A DNA stretch of 64,000 bases from Niallia sp. FSL W8-0635 (GTDB lineage: Bacteria; Bacillota; Bacilli; Bacillales; Cytobacillaceae). Below the pieces are notes generated by a model that saw only the letters and a program-made list of their open reading frames with translations, made no database searches and was not told the origin of the DNA. A program made the translations under genes and the position numbers. The DNA is taken from positions 1,714,501 through 1,778,500 of the forward strand of contig NZ_JBBOYD010000001.1 of NCBI RefSeq assembly GCF_038007965.1, written 5' to 3'. This document shows, piece by piece, positions 55,838 through 64,000 of this stretch (the stretch's first letter is position 1; each line of letters opens with the position of its first letter).

Positions 55838-57052
55838 TTACTTCATTATAGGCGGCTGGGAGTAATCCATGCCTAGCAACTGTTCTTGTACTGTTACAGG
55901 TGCGCCTAAAGCGTAAATCTGGGAAGCGCGAATATCCAATGCTATTTTTTCTTTATCAAAAGAAGAAAGTTTACTAATAATGGGAAGGGAAAACTCTTTC
56001 TTTTTTTCTTTTAAATAGAGGCGACCATTTGCCGTTGTACCAAGTAAGCGAATATATGCAGGCTGTGATTGTGCAGCCATTTCTTCTTTTTTTGTGTTTG
56101 TTAAAATATGGACACAAATTCTTTGCAGTCTTGTCCAAGTATACCTCTTTGTCTTTAATAGACGGAGATAGTCCTGAAAGGAGGAAGCTTCTTTCACGTA
56201 TTTAAGGAACCGATATTCTAACCCTTCCTCCATCTCGTAAATGGTGGCTAACTCTTCTGTAGTTGATTGCAATAGGCGGAATCTTAAGTAGCTCCAGTAG
56301 TTCTCCCAAGTATGGTAAGTATGATACGCTTCTTTATATTTTTGAAGAACAGCAAAACTTGCAGAAGGGAGGAAAGGCTCAATCGTTTTTAAAGAACCTT
56401 CTTTATTTAATAGAGCTTGTCTAATACTCGTCGCACTTGCTATCGTATCAGAAGTAAATATTTTATCATGGTAGTTTGCTTTCATTCGCGCAACTGTACA
56501 AACTTCGATGGGGTAGTTAGGCGTATGTACGGCCTTATAGTATTCATAACCCAATATATTATTAGGCATACTAAGGTCGAGTCCTAAGGTTTTGTCTATG
56601 TTTGTTAATTCCTGCATGGCCAATGATTTAGCTTTCGGATAGCTCATTCCTTTTCTAACATATTCTTGCACAAGTAAATCTTCTTCTGCCTCTTTTTCTA
56701 GCAATTGGTTGTAAGTGTGAGAAAATTCATCAATATTCCCTGACTCACTCCCGAAGCATAAGTAATCACATTGTAAACCTTGAAGAATATCAACAGCACC
56801 TTTTGCAAATACGGCAGCGTGCTGTGTGGCAAATGAATAGGGAAGCTCAACAATCAAATCAATCCCATTTTCCAACGCCATTTTCGCTCGATCCCATTTT
56901 GATACAAGTGCAGGTTCTCCCCGCTGAAGAAAAGGGCCACTCATCACAGCAACTACAATATCTGCCTGAGTAAGTTCCTTTGCTTTTTGGATATGATACA
57001 AATGACCATTATGAAATGGATTATATTCTACAACAACACCAACAGCTTTCAT
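55838..57052 (-). CDS. tmcAL: tRNA(Met) cytidine acetate ligase
   Basis: 404 residues (B. subtilis YlbM). The nucleotidyltransferase motif VEYNPFHNGHLYHIQKAK is near residue 8; GPFLQRGEPALVSKWDRAKM and LPYSFATQHAAVFAKGAV follow. TmcAL activates acetate with ATP and makes N4-acetylcytidine at the wobble base of elongator tRNA(Met). The ATG follows TAGGGAGATTATC. It is convergent with ylbK and divergent from ylbN. Confidence 0.94.
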   Translation of the reverse strand: MKAVGVVVEYNPFHNGHLYHIQKAKELTQADIVVAVMSGPFLQRGEPALVSKWDRAKMALENGIDLIVELPYSFATQHAAVFAKGAVDILQGLQCDYLCFGSESGNIDEFSHTYNQLLEKEAEEDLLVQEYVRKGMSYPKAKSLAMQELTNIDKTLGLDLSMPNNILGYEYYKAVHTPNYPIEVCTVARMKANYHDKIFTSDTIASATSIRQALLNKEGSLKTIEPFLPSASFAVLQKYKEAYHTYHTWENYWSYLRFRLLQSTTEELATIYEMEEGLEYRFLKYVKEASSFQDYLRLLKTKRYTWTRLQRICVHILTNTKKEEMAAQSQPAYIRLLGTTANGRLYLKEKKKEFSLPIISKLSSFDKEKIALDIRASQIYALGAPVTVQEQLLGMDYSQPPIMK

Positions 57053-57078
57053 GATAATCTCCCTAGTTATTATTCTTT

Positions 57079-57283
57079 AAGGGTGTTTTCCAAAAGATTG
57101 TTGCTTTTTTAATAGGAAAAATAAATGAATTAAAAAGATAGAGCAGCCTGAATACACGAGACTCCCTATGGGATTAGTGAGAAAGGTGAGACCCCGCAGG
57201 TGAAAGCTGAGGAGGCTCCCCACTCCCTGTGGAAAGCGAAGTGTATTGAGGCGAGTCATTAGCAACTTTACGAAAACAGCCTT
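57079..57283 (+). repeat. Dispersed MITE-like repeat, copy C
   Basis: Left end AAGGGTGTTTTCCAAAAGAT and right end CTTTACGAAAACAGCCTT are inverted versions. The interior GCAGCCTGAATACACG and AGCTGAGGAGGCTCC and AAAGCGAAGTGTATTGAGG match copies A and B. It separates the tmcAL start from the ylbN promoter; together with AT-rich DNA it fills the gap to 57621. Confidence 0.8.
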
Positions 57284-57565
57284 CTTTAAAAACATTACAG
57301 CGAATGCCTGTATTAGTAAAAGTTTATCCTAATTTCAATGGTTATAAAAGAGAAACCTATTTGAATGACAAGCTATATATTTAAAGGGAATGAAATAACA
57401 AGCATTGTTAAACTAGCTTAAAAGACGCAATAGAGTGGGGAAATAATCTTTCTATTGAACTTTTGGTTGCAATTCTGTCGAATATGGGTAGAATAGAAAA
57501 GAAATCATGAAATAAGTAAGGGATTAATACCTTTATTGCTTATTTTTTACTGTAAAGAAAAAATA

Positions 57566-57594
57566 TTGACAAATAATTATATGAAAGCTATAAT
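57566..57594 (+). promoter_or_regulatory. Consensus sigma-A promoter of ylbN-rpmF
   Basis: TTGACA and TATAAT, both perfect, with a 17-base spacer; the predicted start is near 57601, only about 20 bases before the ylbN start codon. Confidence 0.85.
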
Positions 57595-57621
57595 TACCTT
57601 TGTTGCCTTGGGGTGATATAT

Positions 57622-58134
57622 ATGAAATGGACGTTAAGCCAGTTACAAAAATTTCGAAGTAAGGGATTGCCAATTGATGAAACAATAAATATGGATGAGA
57701 TCAGAGAAACAGATCCAAACATAAGAAGAGTATCTCCTATTCGTATAACAGGACGTACAGATATTGATTCAACGAAAGTGACTTTTCATTTAAATATAAA
57801 AGGGTCTCTCGTGCTACCTTGCTCTCGTACTTTAGTAGACGTGGATTATCCAATTAATGTTGAAACAACAGAAACCTTCCTATTAAAAGTTTCAGAATAT
57901 GAAACAGATGAAGAGGAAGTTCATCAAGTAAAAGGCGATGTAATTGACTTAAAGCCAATTATTGCTGAAATACTTTTACTTGAGGTACCGATGCAAGTCT
58001 TCTGTGAAAATACGAAAGAAGAAGGTGCTCCTCAATCAGGTAATGATTGGGAAGTAATCCAAGAGCAAGAGTTACAGGAAAAGAAAGTAGATCCTCGTCT
58101 TGCTGGACTTGCAAAGTTTTTTGAAAATGAGTAA
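57622..58134 (+). CDS. ylbN: YceD/DUF177 family protein YlbN
   Basis: 170 residues. The conserved block LVLPCSRTLVDVDYPINVE and DLKPIIAEILLLEVPMQVFC, ending with DPRLAGLAKFFE, marks the YceD family, which lies next to rpmF throughout bacteria. Some relatives are linked to ribosome or 23S rRNA maturation. A GTG nine bases upstream is in frame; ATG 57622 was preferred after TTGGGGTGAT. It is co-transcribed with rpmF. Confidence 0.9.
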   Translation: MKWTLSQLQKFRSKGLPIDETINMDEIRETDPNIRRVSPIRITGRTDIDSTKVTFHLNIKGSLVLPCSRTLVDVDYPINVETTETFLLKVSEYETDEEEVHQVKGDVIDLKPIIAEILLLEVPMQVFCENTKEEGAPQSGNDWEVIQEQELQEKKVDPRLAGLAKFFENE

Positions 58135-58227
58135 TTAAACTCATACTTAATTATGCAAAAGAAAAATGTGAGATTGGAATCATCTTTTCTCATTACTTTC
58201 TTAATACTCTTTAAGGAGGTGGGACGA

Positions 58228-58401
58228 ATGGCTGTACCTTTTAGAAGAACATCTAAAACTGCAAAGAGAAAACGTCGTACACATTTTAAATTACAAGTGC
58301 CTGGTATGGTAGAATGCCCTAACTGTGGTGAAATGAAACTTGCTCACCGTGTATGCAGCGCTTGCGGAACATACAAAGGGAAAGAAGTTGTAAGCAACTA
58401 A
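58228..58401 (+). CDS. rpmF: Ribosomal protein L32
   Basis: 57 residues. It starts [19 protein letters not shown] and carries CPNC and CSAC pairs, so it is the zinc-binding (C+) form of L32. The ATG follows AAGGAGGTGGG, a near-consensus Shine-Dalgarno. A longer frame from 58153 is spurious. It is the second gene of the ylbN operon and ends in a perfect terminator. Confidence 0.97.
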   Translation: MAVPFRRTSKTAKRKRRTHFKLQVPGMVECPNCGEMKLAHRVCSACGTYKGKEVVSN

Positions 58402-58420
58402 TTATCTTTTTTGTTTGATT

Positions 58421-58454
58421 AAAAGCACAAGAACTTAAGTTCTTGTGCTTTTTT
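58421..58454 (+). terminator. Terminator of rpmF
   Basis: AAAAGCACAAGAACTT is followed at once by its complement AAGTTCTTGTGCTTTT and two more T residues. Confidence 0.9.
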
Positions 58455-58592
58455 CCATTTATAGCTATTTTCGTAAAAGCAGATGAGATAAAATAGAAGA
58501 AAGGGAAAATATACGAGTGAAAAAATATTTTTAGCAGAAAAGTCCTTTGGAAAATTATGAGAATACATATTAATCATAAAAGGTGATGACAG

Positions 58593-59042
58593 ATGATTGT
58601 CGTTAGTTCTTGTTTAGCAGGATGGAAGGTTCGGTATAATGGAACCGATTGTTTACATGAAAACGTGGAAAAGCTATTAAATGATAAAAAGATAAGAACG
58701 GTTTGCCCTGAATTATTAGGGGGATTTTCTACTCCGAGAGAGCCTGCAGAGATTATTGGCGGCAATGGGTATGATGTTCTTGATGGTAAAGCGATTGTAC
58801 AGGATCGTAACGGGAATGATGTTACGCAAATGTATCTTAATGGGGCTTATAAAACATTAGAATTTATTAAAAGCTTGAACGCGGAAATGGTAGTCTTAAA
58901 AGAAAATAGTCCTTCCTGTGGAAGTAGCTTTATATACACAGGCTCTTTTGATGGAACAAAAAAGGACGGGGTGGGTGTAACCACTGCTATTTTAAGAAGA
59001 AATGGCATTAAAGTAATTTCAGAGAACGAATTATTTCAATGA
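58593..59042 (+). CDS. DUF523 domain protein
   Basis: 149 residues. The start VVSSCLAGWKVRYNGTDC, VCPELLGGFSTPREPAEI and KENSPSCGSSFIYTGSF contain the conserved Cys residues of DUF523. The pattern suggests a metal- or cluster-binding protein; no function is established for the short form. The ATG follows AAAGGTGATGAC. It is a single gene between rpmF and gerR and is not part of the B. subtilis order here. Confidence 0.85.
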   Translation: MIVVSSCLAGWKVRYNGTDCLHENVEKLLNDKKIRTVCPELLGGFSTPREPAEIIGGNGYDVLDGKAIVQDRNGNDVTQMYLNGAYKTLEFIKSLNAEMVVLKENSPSCGSSFIYTGSFDGTKKDGVGVTTAILRRNGIKVISENELFQ

Positions 59043-59195
59043 TTTGCTATTTCTTAAGCGAGTGCTGATTTTGTTAGGAGTTTATTTTGTCCCAAGGAGC
59101 ATTCTGTCAATTTTCTTATTTCAATGAGGAATAATCAGTCTATCTTTTCTAGTAGATGCATATGTATGAATAAAAAACACTAGGAGGGTTTACTG

Positions 59196-59762
59196 ATGAC
59201 AACAACAAGACAAGATGCTTGGTCAAAGGATGAAGATATTCTGCTTGCAGAAATCGTTCTTCGACATATAAGAGAAGGCGGAACACAGCTTCAAGCGTTT
59301 GAAGAGGTGGGAAAGCTATTATCAAGAACAAGTGCAGCATGTGGATTTCGTTGGAATTCATATGTTCGCAAACAATATAAATCAGGTATTGAACTTGCTA
59401 AAAAACAAAGAAAACAATTAAAGAAGGTAAGCGGAACAGAAGAAATTGCTTCAGAAGTTGTAATCACCGAGCCTTCCCCTTCTTCCATACCAGTACAGAA
59501 CCAATTTGATGAAATGCTTCTTTATTTAAAAGATTTATATGATAAGGCGAGTAAGTGGGAGCAGGAAAATATTGATTCTTCCACTGTGAAACAGAAAACA
59601 AAGGAATTAGAAGAAAAACTGACTGTATTAAAGAAGGAAAATCAAGAATTACAAAATGAATTAGACTCCATGGAAGGTGCTTATAAGGCGTTAGTGGAGC
59701 TGATGGAAAAAGCAAGACAAATGGTCTTTTTTAAAGATGAAGATAAACTGCCCAAAGTTTAA
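59196..59762 (+). CDS. gerR: RsfA-family sporulation transcription factor (GerR/YlbO-like)
   Basis: 188 residues. An N-terminal Myb/SANT-like DNA-binding domain ([39 protein letters not shown]) is followed by a basic linker and a C-terminal coiled coil ([20 protein letters not shown]). RsfA is a prespore regulator under sigma-F; GerR (YlbO) acts in the mother cell under sigma-E. The place after rpmF fits ylbO, so gerR is preferred. The ATG follows CTAGGAGGGTT. Confidence 0.8.
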   Translation: MTTTRQDAWSKDEDILLAEIVLRHIREGGTQLQAFEEVGKLLSRTSAACGFRWNSYVRKQYKSGIELAKKQRKQLKKVSGTEEIASEVVITEPSPSSIPVQNQFDEMLLYLKDLYDKASKWEQENIDSSTVKQKTKELEEKLTVLKKENQELQNELDSMEGAYKALVELMEKARQMVFFKDEDKLPKV

Positions 59763-60192
59763 TTACTGATAAGCTTTGTGTATCGTTTTAAAACAATTAG
59801 AAAGATAATATACTATCTCATTTGCAGGAGAGAGCCTACAGTTTAAGGGAAAGCATCTGCTCGGCTCCTGCTTTTCATGCATAGATGAGACTTTATTTTT
59901 CAGCCATCGCAGAAAGGAAAGCCTATTTTTGAAATAGGCAATATTCTGGTGGTTTTCGTCAAAGGCAAATTAATGCACTTCTAACCTTTTCTTCCTCTTA
60001 TACAAATGTCTTCTGTTGAAAAACGAATGCTTCTTCCTTCTATTATAATCATTTCCCATCTTTTTTCTGTTTTACCTTCCTTCTTCTATAAAAACTAAAA
60101 AAGTTTTCTTTTCCTATGCTTTTCGTGCTAACAAACTTTTCAGAAAATGTTAATATAGAACTAACAAACTTGTAACGGTAAAGGAGCTTCAA
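59763..60192. other. Intergenic region between gerR and panE
   Basis: 430 bp with no convincing gene. GCAGGAGAGAGCC and GGCTCCTGC (about 59826-59873) may form the gerR terminator, followed by TTTT. The second half is strongly pyrimidine-rich on the plus strand. B. subtilis ylbP, an acetyltransferase gene, is absent from this place. Confidence 0.4.
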
Positions 60193-61110
60193 ATGAAAAT
60201 TGGAATTATCGGAGCTGGTGCAATCGGATTATTATGTGCATACCAGTTAAAGGAAAAGCATGATGTAACTTTATACGTGCGCTCAAAGAAACAATATGAG
60301 TTGATTAAGACCAATGGTATCTATTATAAAGAGAATGGGGAAAAGAAGGCTCGTATAATAAATGTTCGTTATTTCGCAGAGTGGGATGGAGAAGACGAGC
60401 TTACGATTGTGACAGTGAAGCAGTATCATTTAGCGACTATTTATGACAAGATGGACGCGCTTGGGGAGAAGGTAAAAGCGATGTGCTTTTTACAAAATGG
60501 AATGAGTCACTTAGAGAAAATACTCTCAGCTAAAATTGCTAATATAATGATCGGTATTGTAGAGCATGGGGCTATAAAGGAAGATGAGCAAACGGTAGTA
60601 CATACAGGCAGAGGAGCTATTAAACTAGCTTGTATAAAAGGAGACATGGACGAGATCCTTGTCGACCTAACAACTAATACTAATCCAGACTTTCCATTCA
60701 TAAAGGAACCCGATTATGTAGCAATAATGCAAAAAAAATTAGTGGTAAATAGTATTGTAAATAGTTTAACAAGTATTTTGGAGGTGGCTAATGGTCAATT
60801 ACTACAAAATACTTATTATTTTCAATTAATGAATAGATTGATGGATGAGGTATTGGAGATTCTATCCATAGTGGAAGCAGATAGAAAAATATATCAAGAT
60901 TATTGTTTTGAAGTTATTCGAAAAACGAAAAGGAATAAATCTTCGATGCTAAAAGATATAGAAGCTGGAAGACCTACAGAAGTTGATGCTATATTAGGAT
61001 ACATAATAGAAGAAGCCAAGAAGAAAAAGATAAATGCGCCTATCTCCACTGCTGCTTATTTTATGATTAAAGGAAAAGAACGAGGAAAAGAGGCGTTTAT
61101 AAATGATTAA
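60193..61110 (+). CDS. panE: 2-dehydropantoate 2-reductase
   Basis: 305 residues. KIGIIGAGAIGLLCAYQL is the NADPH-binding motif; VTVKQYHL near residue 78 and LQNGMSHLEKI near residue 100 fit the family, with the catalytic Lys in KLVVNSIVNSLTSIL near residue 182 and the Glu/Ser region of the C-terminal domain after it. The enzyme makes pantoate for coenzyme A synthesis. The ATG follows AAAGGAGCTTC. Its last eight bases overlap the next gene (B. subtilis YlbQ corresponds). Confidence 0.9.
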   Translation: MKIGIIGAGAIGLLCAYQLKEKHDVTLYVRSKKQYELIKTNGIYYKENGEKKARIINVRYFAEWDGEDELTIVTVKQYHLATIYDKMDALGEKVKAMCFLQNGMSHLEKILSAKIANIMIGIVEHGAIKEDEQTVVHTGRGAIKLACIKGDMDEILVDLTTNTNPDFPFIKEPDYVAIMQKKLVVNSIVNSLTSILEVANGQLLQNTYYFQLMNRLMDEVLEILSIVEADRKIYQDYCFEVIRKTKRNKSSMLKDIEAGRPTEVDAILGYIIEEAKKKKINAPISTAAYFMIKGKERGKEAFIND

Positions 61111-61498
61111 TTTAACTTCACAGCTTATTAGTTTTCTCGTTATATTTCCGATTATTACGTTGTTTATTGTTTTTGTCATAAGCAAACTGATTACAAAAAA
61201 ACATCGATTTTCCATTCATCTAGCACTAGATATTAGCACCTTCTTTTTTATTTTATCCGTGCATTTTCTTATTCAGTCCATTTGGAATACATCGCTATTC
61301 ATATATATTATTATTTTTATCTTGTTGATTGGAATGATATTTGTTATTATTCATTGGAAATTAAAAGAGGAAATGGAGTATAAAAAAATATTTAAAGGTA
61401 TTTGGCGTATAACATTTCTGCTTTTTTTCACTTTATATGTTGTGTTGCTCATTTATGGTCTTGTGCGATCTATCCTAAAGGCACTAGGAATGGTATGA
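61103..61498 (+). CDS. DUF3397 membrane protein
   Basis: 131 residues with four membrane helices (LISFLVIFPIITLFIVFVIS, LALDISTFFFILSVHFLI, FIYIIIFILLIGMIFVII, FLLFFTLYVVLLIYGLV). The start ATG overlaps the end of panE by eight bases, so translation is coupled. The DUF3397 family lies between panE and bshC in many bacilli. Function unknown. Confidence 0.82.
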   Translation: MINLTSQLISFLVIFPIITLFIVFVISKLITKKHRFSIHLALDISTFFFILSVHFLIQSIWNTSLFIYIIIFILLIGMIFVIIHWKLKEEMEYKKIFKGIWRITFLLFFTLYVVLLIYGLVRSILKALGMV

Positions 61499-61822
61499 GT
61501 AAATGAAGCATGAGGCTTTTGAAATGAATAGGGGACAATGATCTAGCAGAAGCTAGAAACAAGTAGTTTGGTATAAATACAAATCTGATGAATAAAGGCT
61601 AAAAAGGTAAATTCACTGGGTATAAGCAACTTTTTTTCAATTATAGAAAAGGGATGCTATACTTTTCTATGTAACGAAATAATTCACATGATATATAGAT
61701 GTTTTTTCGGAAAGTGCTTGCTTAATGAAAAGCTTGTGGCGGGACTCCTATTAATGAAAGAGTCATTAAAAAGGAAAGAATACATAGAAGGAAAACTCGA
61801 ATTGGAGAAAGGAAGTACATAG
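61499..61822 (+). other. Intergenic region before bshC
   Basis: 324 bp. A small hairpin (TCTAGC/GCTAGA near 61541-61556) may end the panE transcript. No clear promoter or gene is seen. Confidence 0.35.
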
Positions 61823-63457
61823 ATGGAGATGATAAATCTCTCTTTGCCTGTGGCAAATAAGTTCGTAACAGATTATTTAGAACGAAAGAATAGCACAAAG
61901 GAATTTTTTCATTATTCTTATCTTGATAATGGTAGCTATGAGAAAAGATTGAAAGAATTAGAAGCAAGAACTTTTATGAGAAATGATCTTGCTGACCATA
62001 TTGAAGCGTATATGAAAACTTATCCTCAAAGTGAAACCGTGAGGCAATCGATAGCAAAATTAAGACTGGAAAATAGTGTTGTTGTGATAGGTGGACAACA
62101 AGCTGGCGTTCTAACTGGTCCGCTCTATTCTATTCATAAAGTGATCAGCATCATTCTTCTAGCTAAACAAAAAGAAGAAGAGTTGGGGATACCAGTTGTA
62201 CCTGTCTTCTGGGTAGCTGGAGAGGATCATGATTATTTAGAGATTAATCATATCTATACACCAGGTAAGGAAAAAATGAAAAAGGTTGTATTTCCGCAAA
62301 GAGTATTGGATAAAAGAATGGCTTCCGATATTGAGCTTGATAAACAGGTCTGTTTAGACTGGATGGAAACTATCGTTGAATCATATGGTGAAACCGATCA
62401 TTCTAATTCCTTACTTCAGCTTTTGCAAACTGCAGTTAATGAATCCAACACAATTGTGGACTTCTTTAGCTATATGACAATGAGTTTATTCAAAGATTAT
62501 GGCTTGCTTTTGGTTGATTCTGGTGATAAAGAAATTCGCAAGCTAGAGAAAGAAATTTTTCTGAAACAAATTAATGAATTTCAACAATTGGCGGATGCCG
62601 TTTCAGAACAGCAAAAATTAGTGCAGGATAGCGGTTATTCTCTTGTTATTGAAATGGCGGAAAATCCAGTTAACTTGTTTTATTATGATGAGATGGAGCA
62701 AGAAAGAGTATTGCTACAATACGATGTAGAAGATAAACGTTTTATTGGAAAAGATAAAACAGTATCCTTTACGATGGACGAATTAAGGGAAATTGCAAGT
62801 GAATTCCCACATAAGCTAAGTAATAATGTTGTAACAAGACCGATTACACAAGATCTTTTATTTCCTACCCTTGCGTTTATTGGTGGTCCCGGAGAAATTG
62901 CCTATTGGGCGGAACTGAAAAAAGCGTTTGAGCATTTAGGGATTAAGATGCCACCTGTCATTCCGCGTTTAAATATTACGCTACTAGAGAGAAGTGTAGA
63001 AGCAGATATAGAGGAATTACAGTTATCGATGAAGGATGTTCTGATTAATGGAACATCGGAAAAGTGTGAGCAATTTTTACAGTCTGTTTCGAATGAAAAG
63101 ATAGCTCAGTTGCTAAATGAGGTAAAGGATGTTATTGAAACCAAGTACGATCAGCTTGAACAGGAAATCACATCAGAGCATAAAGGTTTATTGCCGCTAA
63201 TGGAAAAAAACGAAGAATTTTTAAAGAGCCAGGTGGAGTTTCTACAGAATAAAGTGGATGCCTCGGTAAAATTAAAGCATGAGGTCATAGTGAATAAGTT
63301 TGGCCGTATTGAGCAAAATTTAAAGCCAGAAGGTTCTCCTCAAGAGAGAGTCTGGAACATTACTTATTTCTTAAATAAGTATGGACTTGATTTCCTTGAA
63401 GCTGTCATGGAATTGCCGATGGATTTTGATGGTAAACATAAAGTAGTTAAGCTATAA
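61823..63457 (+). CDS. bshC: Bacillithiol synthase BshC
   Basis: 544 residues (B. subtilis YllA is 539). VVIGGQQAGVLTGPLYSIHK near residue 90, PVFWVAGEDHDYLEINH near residue 130, and the second half PVIPRLNITLLE with a long coiled coil near residues 430-500 match the family. BshC adds cysteine to glucosaminyl-malate, the last step of bacillithiol synthesis in the cytoplasm. The ATG follows GAAAGGAAGTAC. It stands just before mraZ, as in B. subtilis. Confidence 0.95.
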   Translation: MEMINLSLPVANKFVTDYLERKNSTKEFFHYSYLDNGSYEKRLKELEARTFMRNDLADHIEAYMKTYPQSETVRQSIAKLRLENSVVVIGGQQAGVLTGPLYSIHKVISIILLAKQKEEELGIPVVPVFWVAGEDHDYLEINHIYTPGKEKMKKVVFPQRVLDKRMASDIELDKQVCLDWMETIVESYGETDHSNSLLQLLQTAVNESNTIVDFFSYMTMSLFKDYGLLLVDSGDKEIRKLEKEIFLKQINEFQQLADAVSEQQKLVQDSGYSLVIEMAENPVNLFYYDEMEQERVLLQYDVEDKRFIGKDKTVSFTMDELREIASEFPHKLSNNVVTRPITQDLLFPTLAFIGGPGEIAYWAELKKAFEHLGIKMPPVIPRLNITLLERSVEADIEELQLSMKDVLINGTSEKCEQFLQSVSNEKIAQLLNEVKDVIETKYDQLEQEITSEHKGLLPLMEKNEEFLKSQVEFLQNKVDASVKLKHEVIVNKFGRIEQNLKPEGSPQERVWNITYFLNKYGLDFLEAVMELPMDFDGKHKVVKL

Positions 63458-63525
63458 TGGGAAAAGTTTTTGCTATCCTTTTGTAGGAGAAGCCTTAAAT
63501 TAATAGGTGCTAAAAAGTTAATAAT

Positions 63526-63569
63526 GAAAAAAGCTTGGCTAGAATCTTTATCTCTAGCCAAGCTTTTTT
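63526..63569 (+). terminator. Terminator of bshC
   Basis: AAAAAGCTTGGCTAGA and TCTAGCCAAGCTTTTTT form a 15-bp stem with a ten-base loop. Confidence 0.9.
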
Positions 63570-63692
63570 GTGTTTTTTTGATGGTTACTCTTATTTTTTA
63601 AATAGGTTAATCGAAATTTTACTTTTTTACGATAGACGAGCTGGAGAATTCTAGAAATTGTTATTTCAGTTTTTTCGAAATTATTATTTTTA

Positions 63693-63721
63693 TTGCAGGA
63701 AATAAACAAAATAGCTAGAAT
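63693..63721 (+). promoter_or_regulatory. Probable sigma-A promoter of the mraZ cluster
   Basis: TTGCAG and TAGAAT are separated by exactly 17 bases; the start would be near 63728, just upstream of the TGG repeats. Confidence 0.55.
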
Positions 63722-63733
63722 TAAATTTAATAG

Positions 63734-63758
63734 TGGAGGAAAGTGGGGGATTGTGGTA
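63734..63758 (+). promoter_or_regulatory. MraZ operator repeats
   Basis: TGGAG, TGGGG and TGGTA lie at 63734, 63744 and 63754, a strict ten-base period. MraZ is known to bind such direct TGGGN repeats upstream of its own gene, so this is a probable autoregulatory site. Confidence 0.7.
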
Positions 63759-63788
63759 CATTGAGGTTAGAAAGTGGGGGACAAGGGT

Positions 63789-64000
63789 ATGTTTATGGGG
63801 GAATATCATCATAATGTCGATGTTAAGGGACGTATCATTGTGCCTGCAAAGTTCAGAGATAACTTAGGTGAGACCTTTATCCTAACCCGTGGCCTCGATC
63901 GATGCCTTTTTGGATACCCACTTAGCGAATGGGAGATAATAGAAGAAAAGCTTAAGCAATTACCCTTAACGAAAAAAGATGCTAGAGCATTTACCCGTTT
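63789..64000 (+). CDS. mraZ: Transcriptional regulator MraZ, 5' part (cut by window end)
   Basis: The first 70 codons are present. [20 protein letters not shown] and [17 protein letters not shown] form the first SpoVT/AbrB-like MraZ domain. MraZ is a ring-shaped DNA-binding protein that represses the division and cell-wall cluster beginning with its own gene. The ATG at 63789 follows GTGGGGGACAAGGG. The frame stays open to the window end. Confidence 0.96.
   Translation, partial: MFMGEYHHNVDVKGRIIVPAKFRDNLGETFILTRGLDRCLFGYPLSEWEIIEEKLKQLPLTKKDARAFTR

Noticed and set aside
59464..59715. Minus-strand ORF of 83 codons within gerR
   Set aside because: It is antisense to the coiled-coil segment of gerR; such frames arise from Glu/Lys-rich codons.

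Overview
The window is chromosomal DNA of a low-GC, endospore-forming member of the Bacillaceae. Gene content and order follow the Bacillus subtilis segment from ykwC to mraZ almost step by step (ykwC-patA-cheV-ykyB-ykuI-ykuJ-darB-ccpC-dapH-ykuR-ykuT-ykuV-ktrC-rnjA-rpoY-def-ykyA-pdhABCD-speA-yktABC-typA-ylaI/J/K/L/N-ftsW-ctaB-ylbC..ylbO-panE-bshC-mraZ). Sporulation genes (ylbJ, a GerR/RsfA regulator, a YhcN/YlaJ lipoprotein, the csfG RNA) show a spore former. I cannot name genus or species from sequence alone.

Layout. 1-8.8 kb: the 3' part of a calcium-type P-ATPase, a beta-hydroxyacid dehydrogenase, patA, an RDD membrane protein whose start codon seems lost, an Atg22/UMF1-type MFS transporter, and cheV behind a sigma-D-like promoter. 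9-16 kb: a PAS-PAS-GGDEF-EAL enzyme, a C39-like peptidase and the degenerate EAL protein YkuI, then ykuJ, a small zinc ribbon and the c-di-AMP receptor DarB. 16-25 kb: ccpC, dapH, ykuR (dapL), ykuT, ykuV, ktrC, a four-unit tandem array of a 155-bp repeat, then rnjA-rpoY on the minus strand and a 23-codon, very basic small ORF. 25-38 kb: def, ykyA, the pdhABCD operon, speA and yktA/B/C. 38-46 kb: typA, ylaI-N, ftsW. 46-48 kb: a shrunken cytochrome oxidase locus with only ctaB and ctaM. 48-64 kb: the ylb cluster, tmcAL, rpmF, panE, bshC and the start of mraZ, which opens the division and cell-wall cluster.

How the genes work together. PatA, DapH and YkuR are the three N-acetyl steps of diaminopimelate synthesis. 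Pyruvate dehydrogenase is complete. RNase J1 and the RNA polymerase epsilon subunit overlap by one base. KtrC and DarB are both c-di-AMP receptors, and the GGDEF-EAL enzyme and YkuI form a c-di-GMP neighbourhood.

Most of the window is conserved housekeeping DNA. I found no phage, prophage, transposase gene, CRISPR array, toxin-antitoxin or defence island, and no tRNA or rRNA. The items most worth a second look lie between genes: a transposase-less RNA-like relic of an IS200/IS605-type right end placed exactly behind an extended -10 promoter ahead of dapH; the 155-bp tandem repeats, whose last unit carries an equal-length replacement of a stem-loop; the csfG RNA with a near-perfect sigma-F promoter; the 23-residue cationic amphipathic peptide ORF; and two genes (RDD protein, ylbC) whose strong ribosome binding site is followed by no ATG, GTG or TTG in frame.
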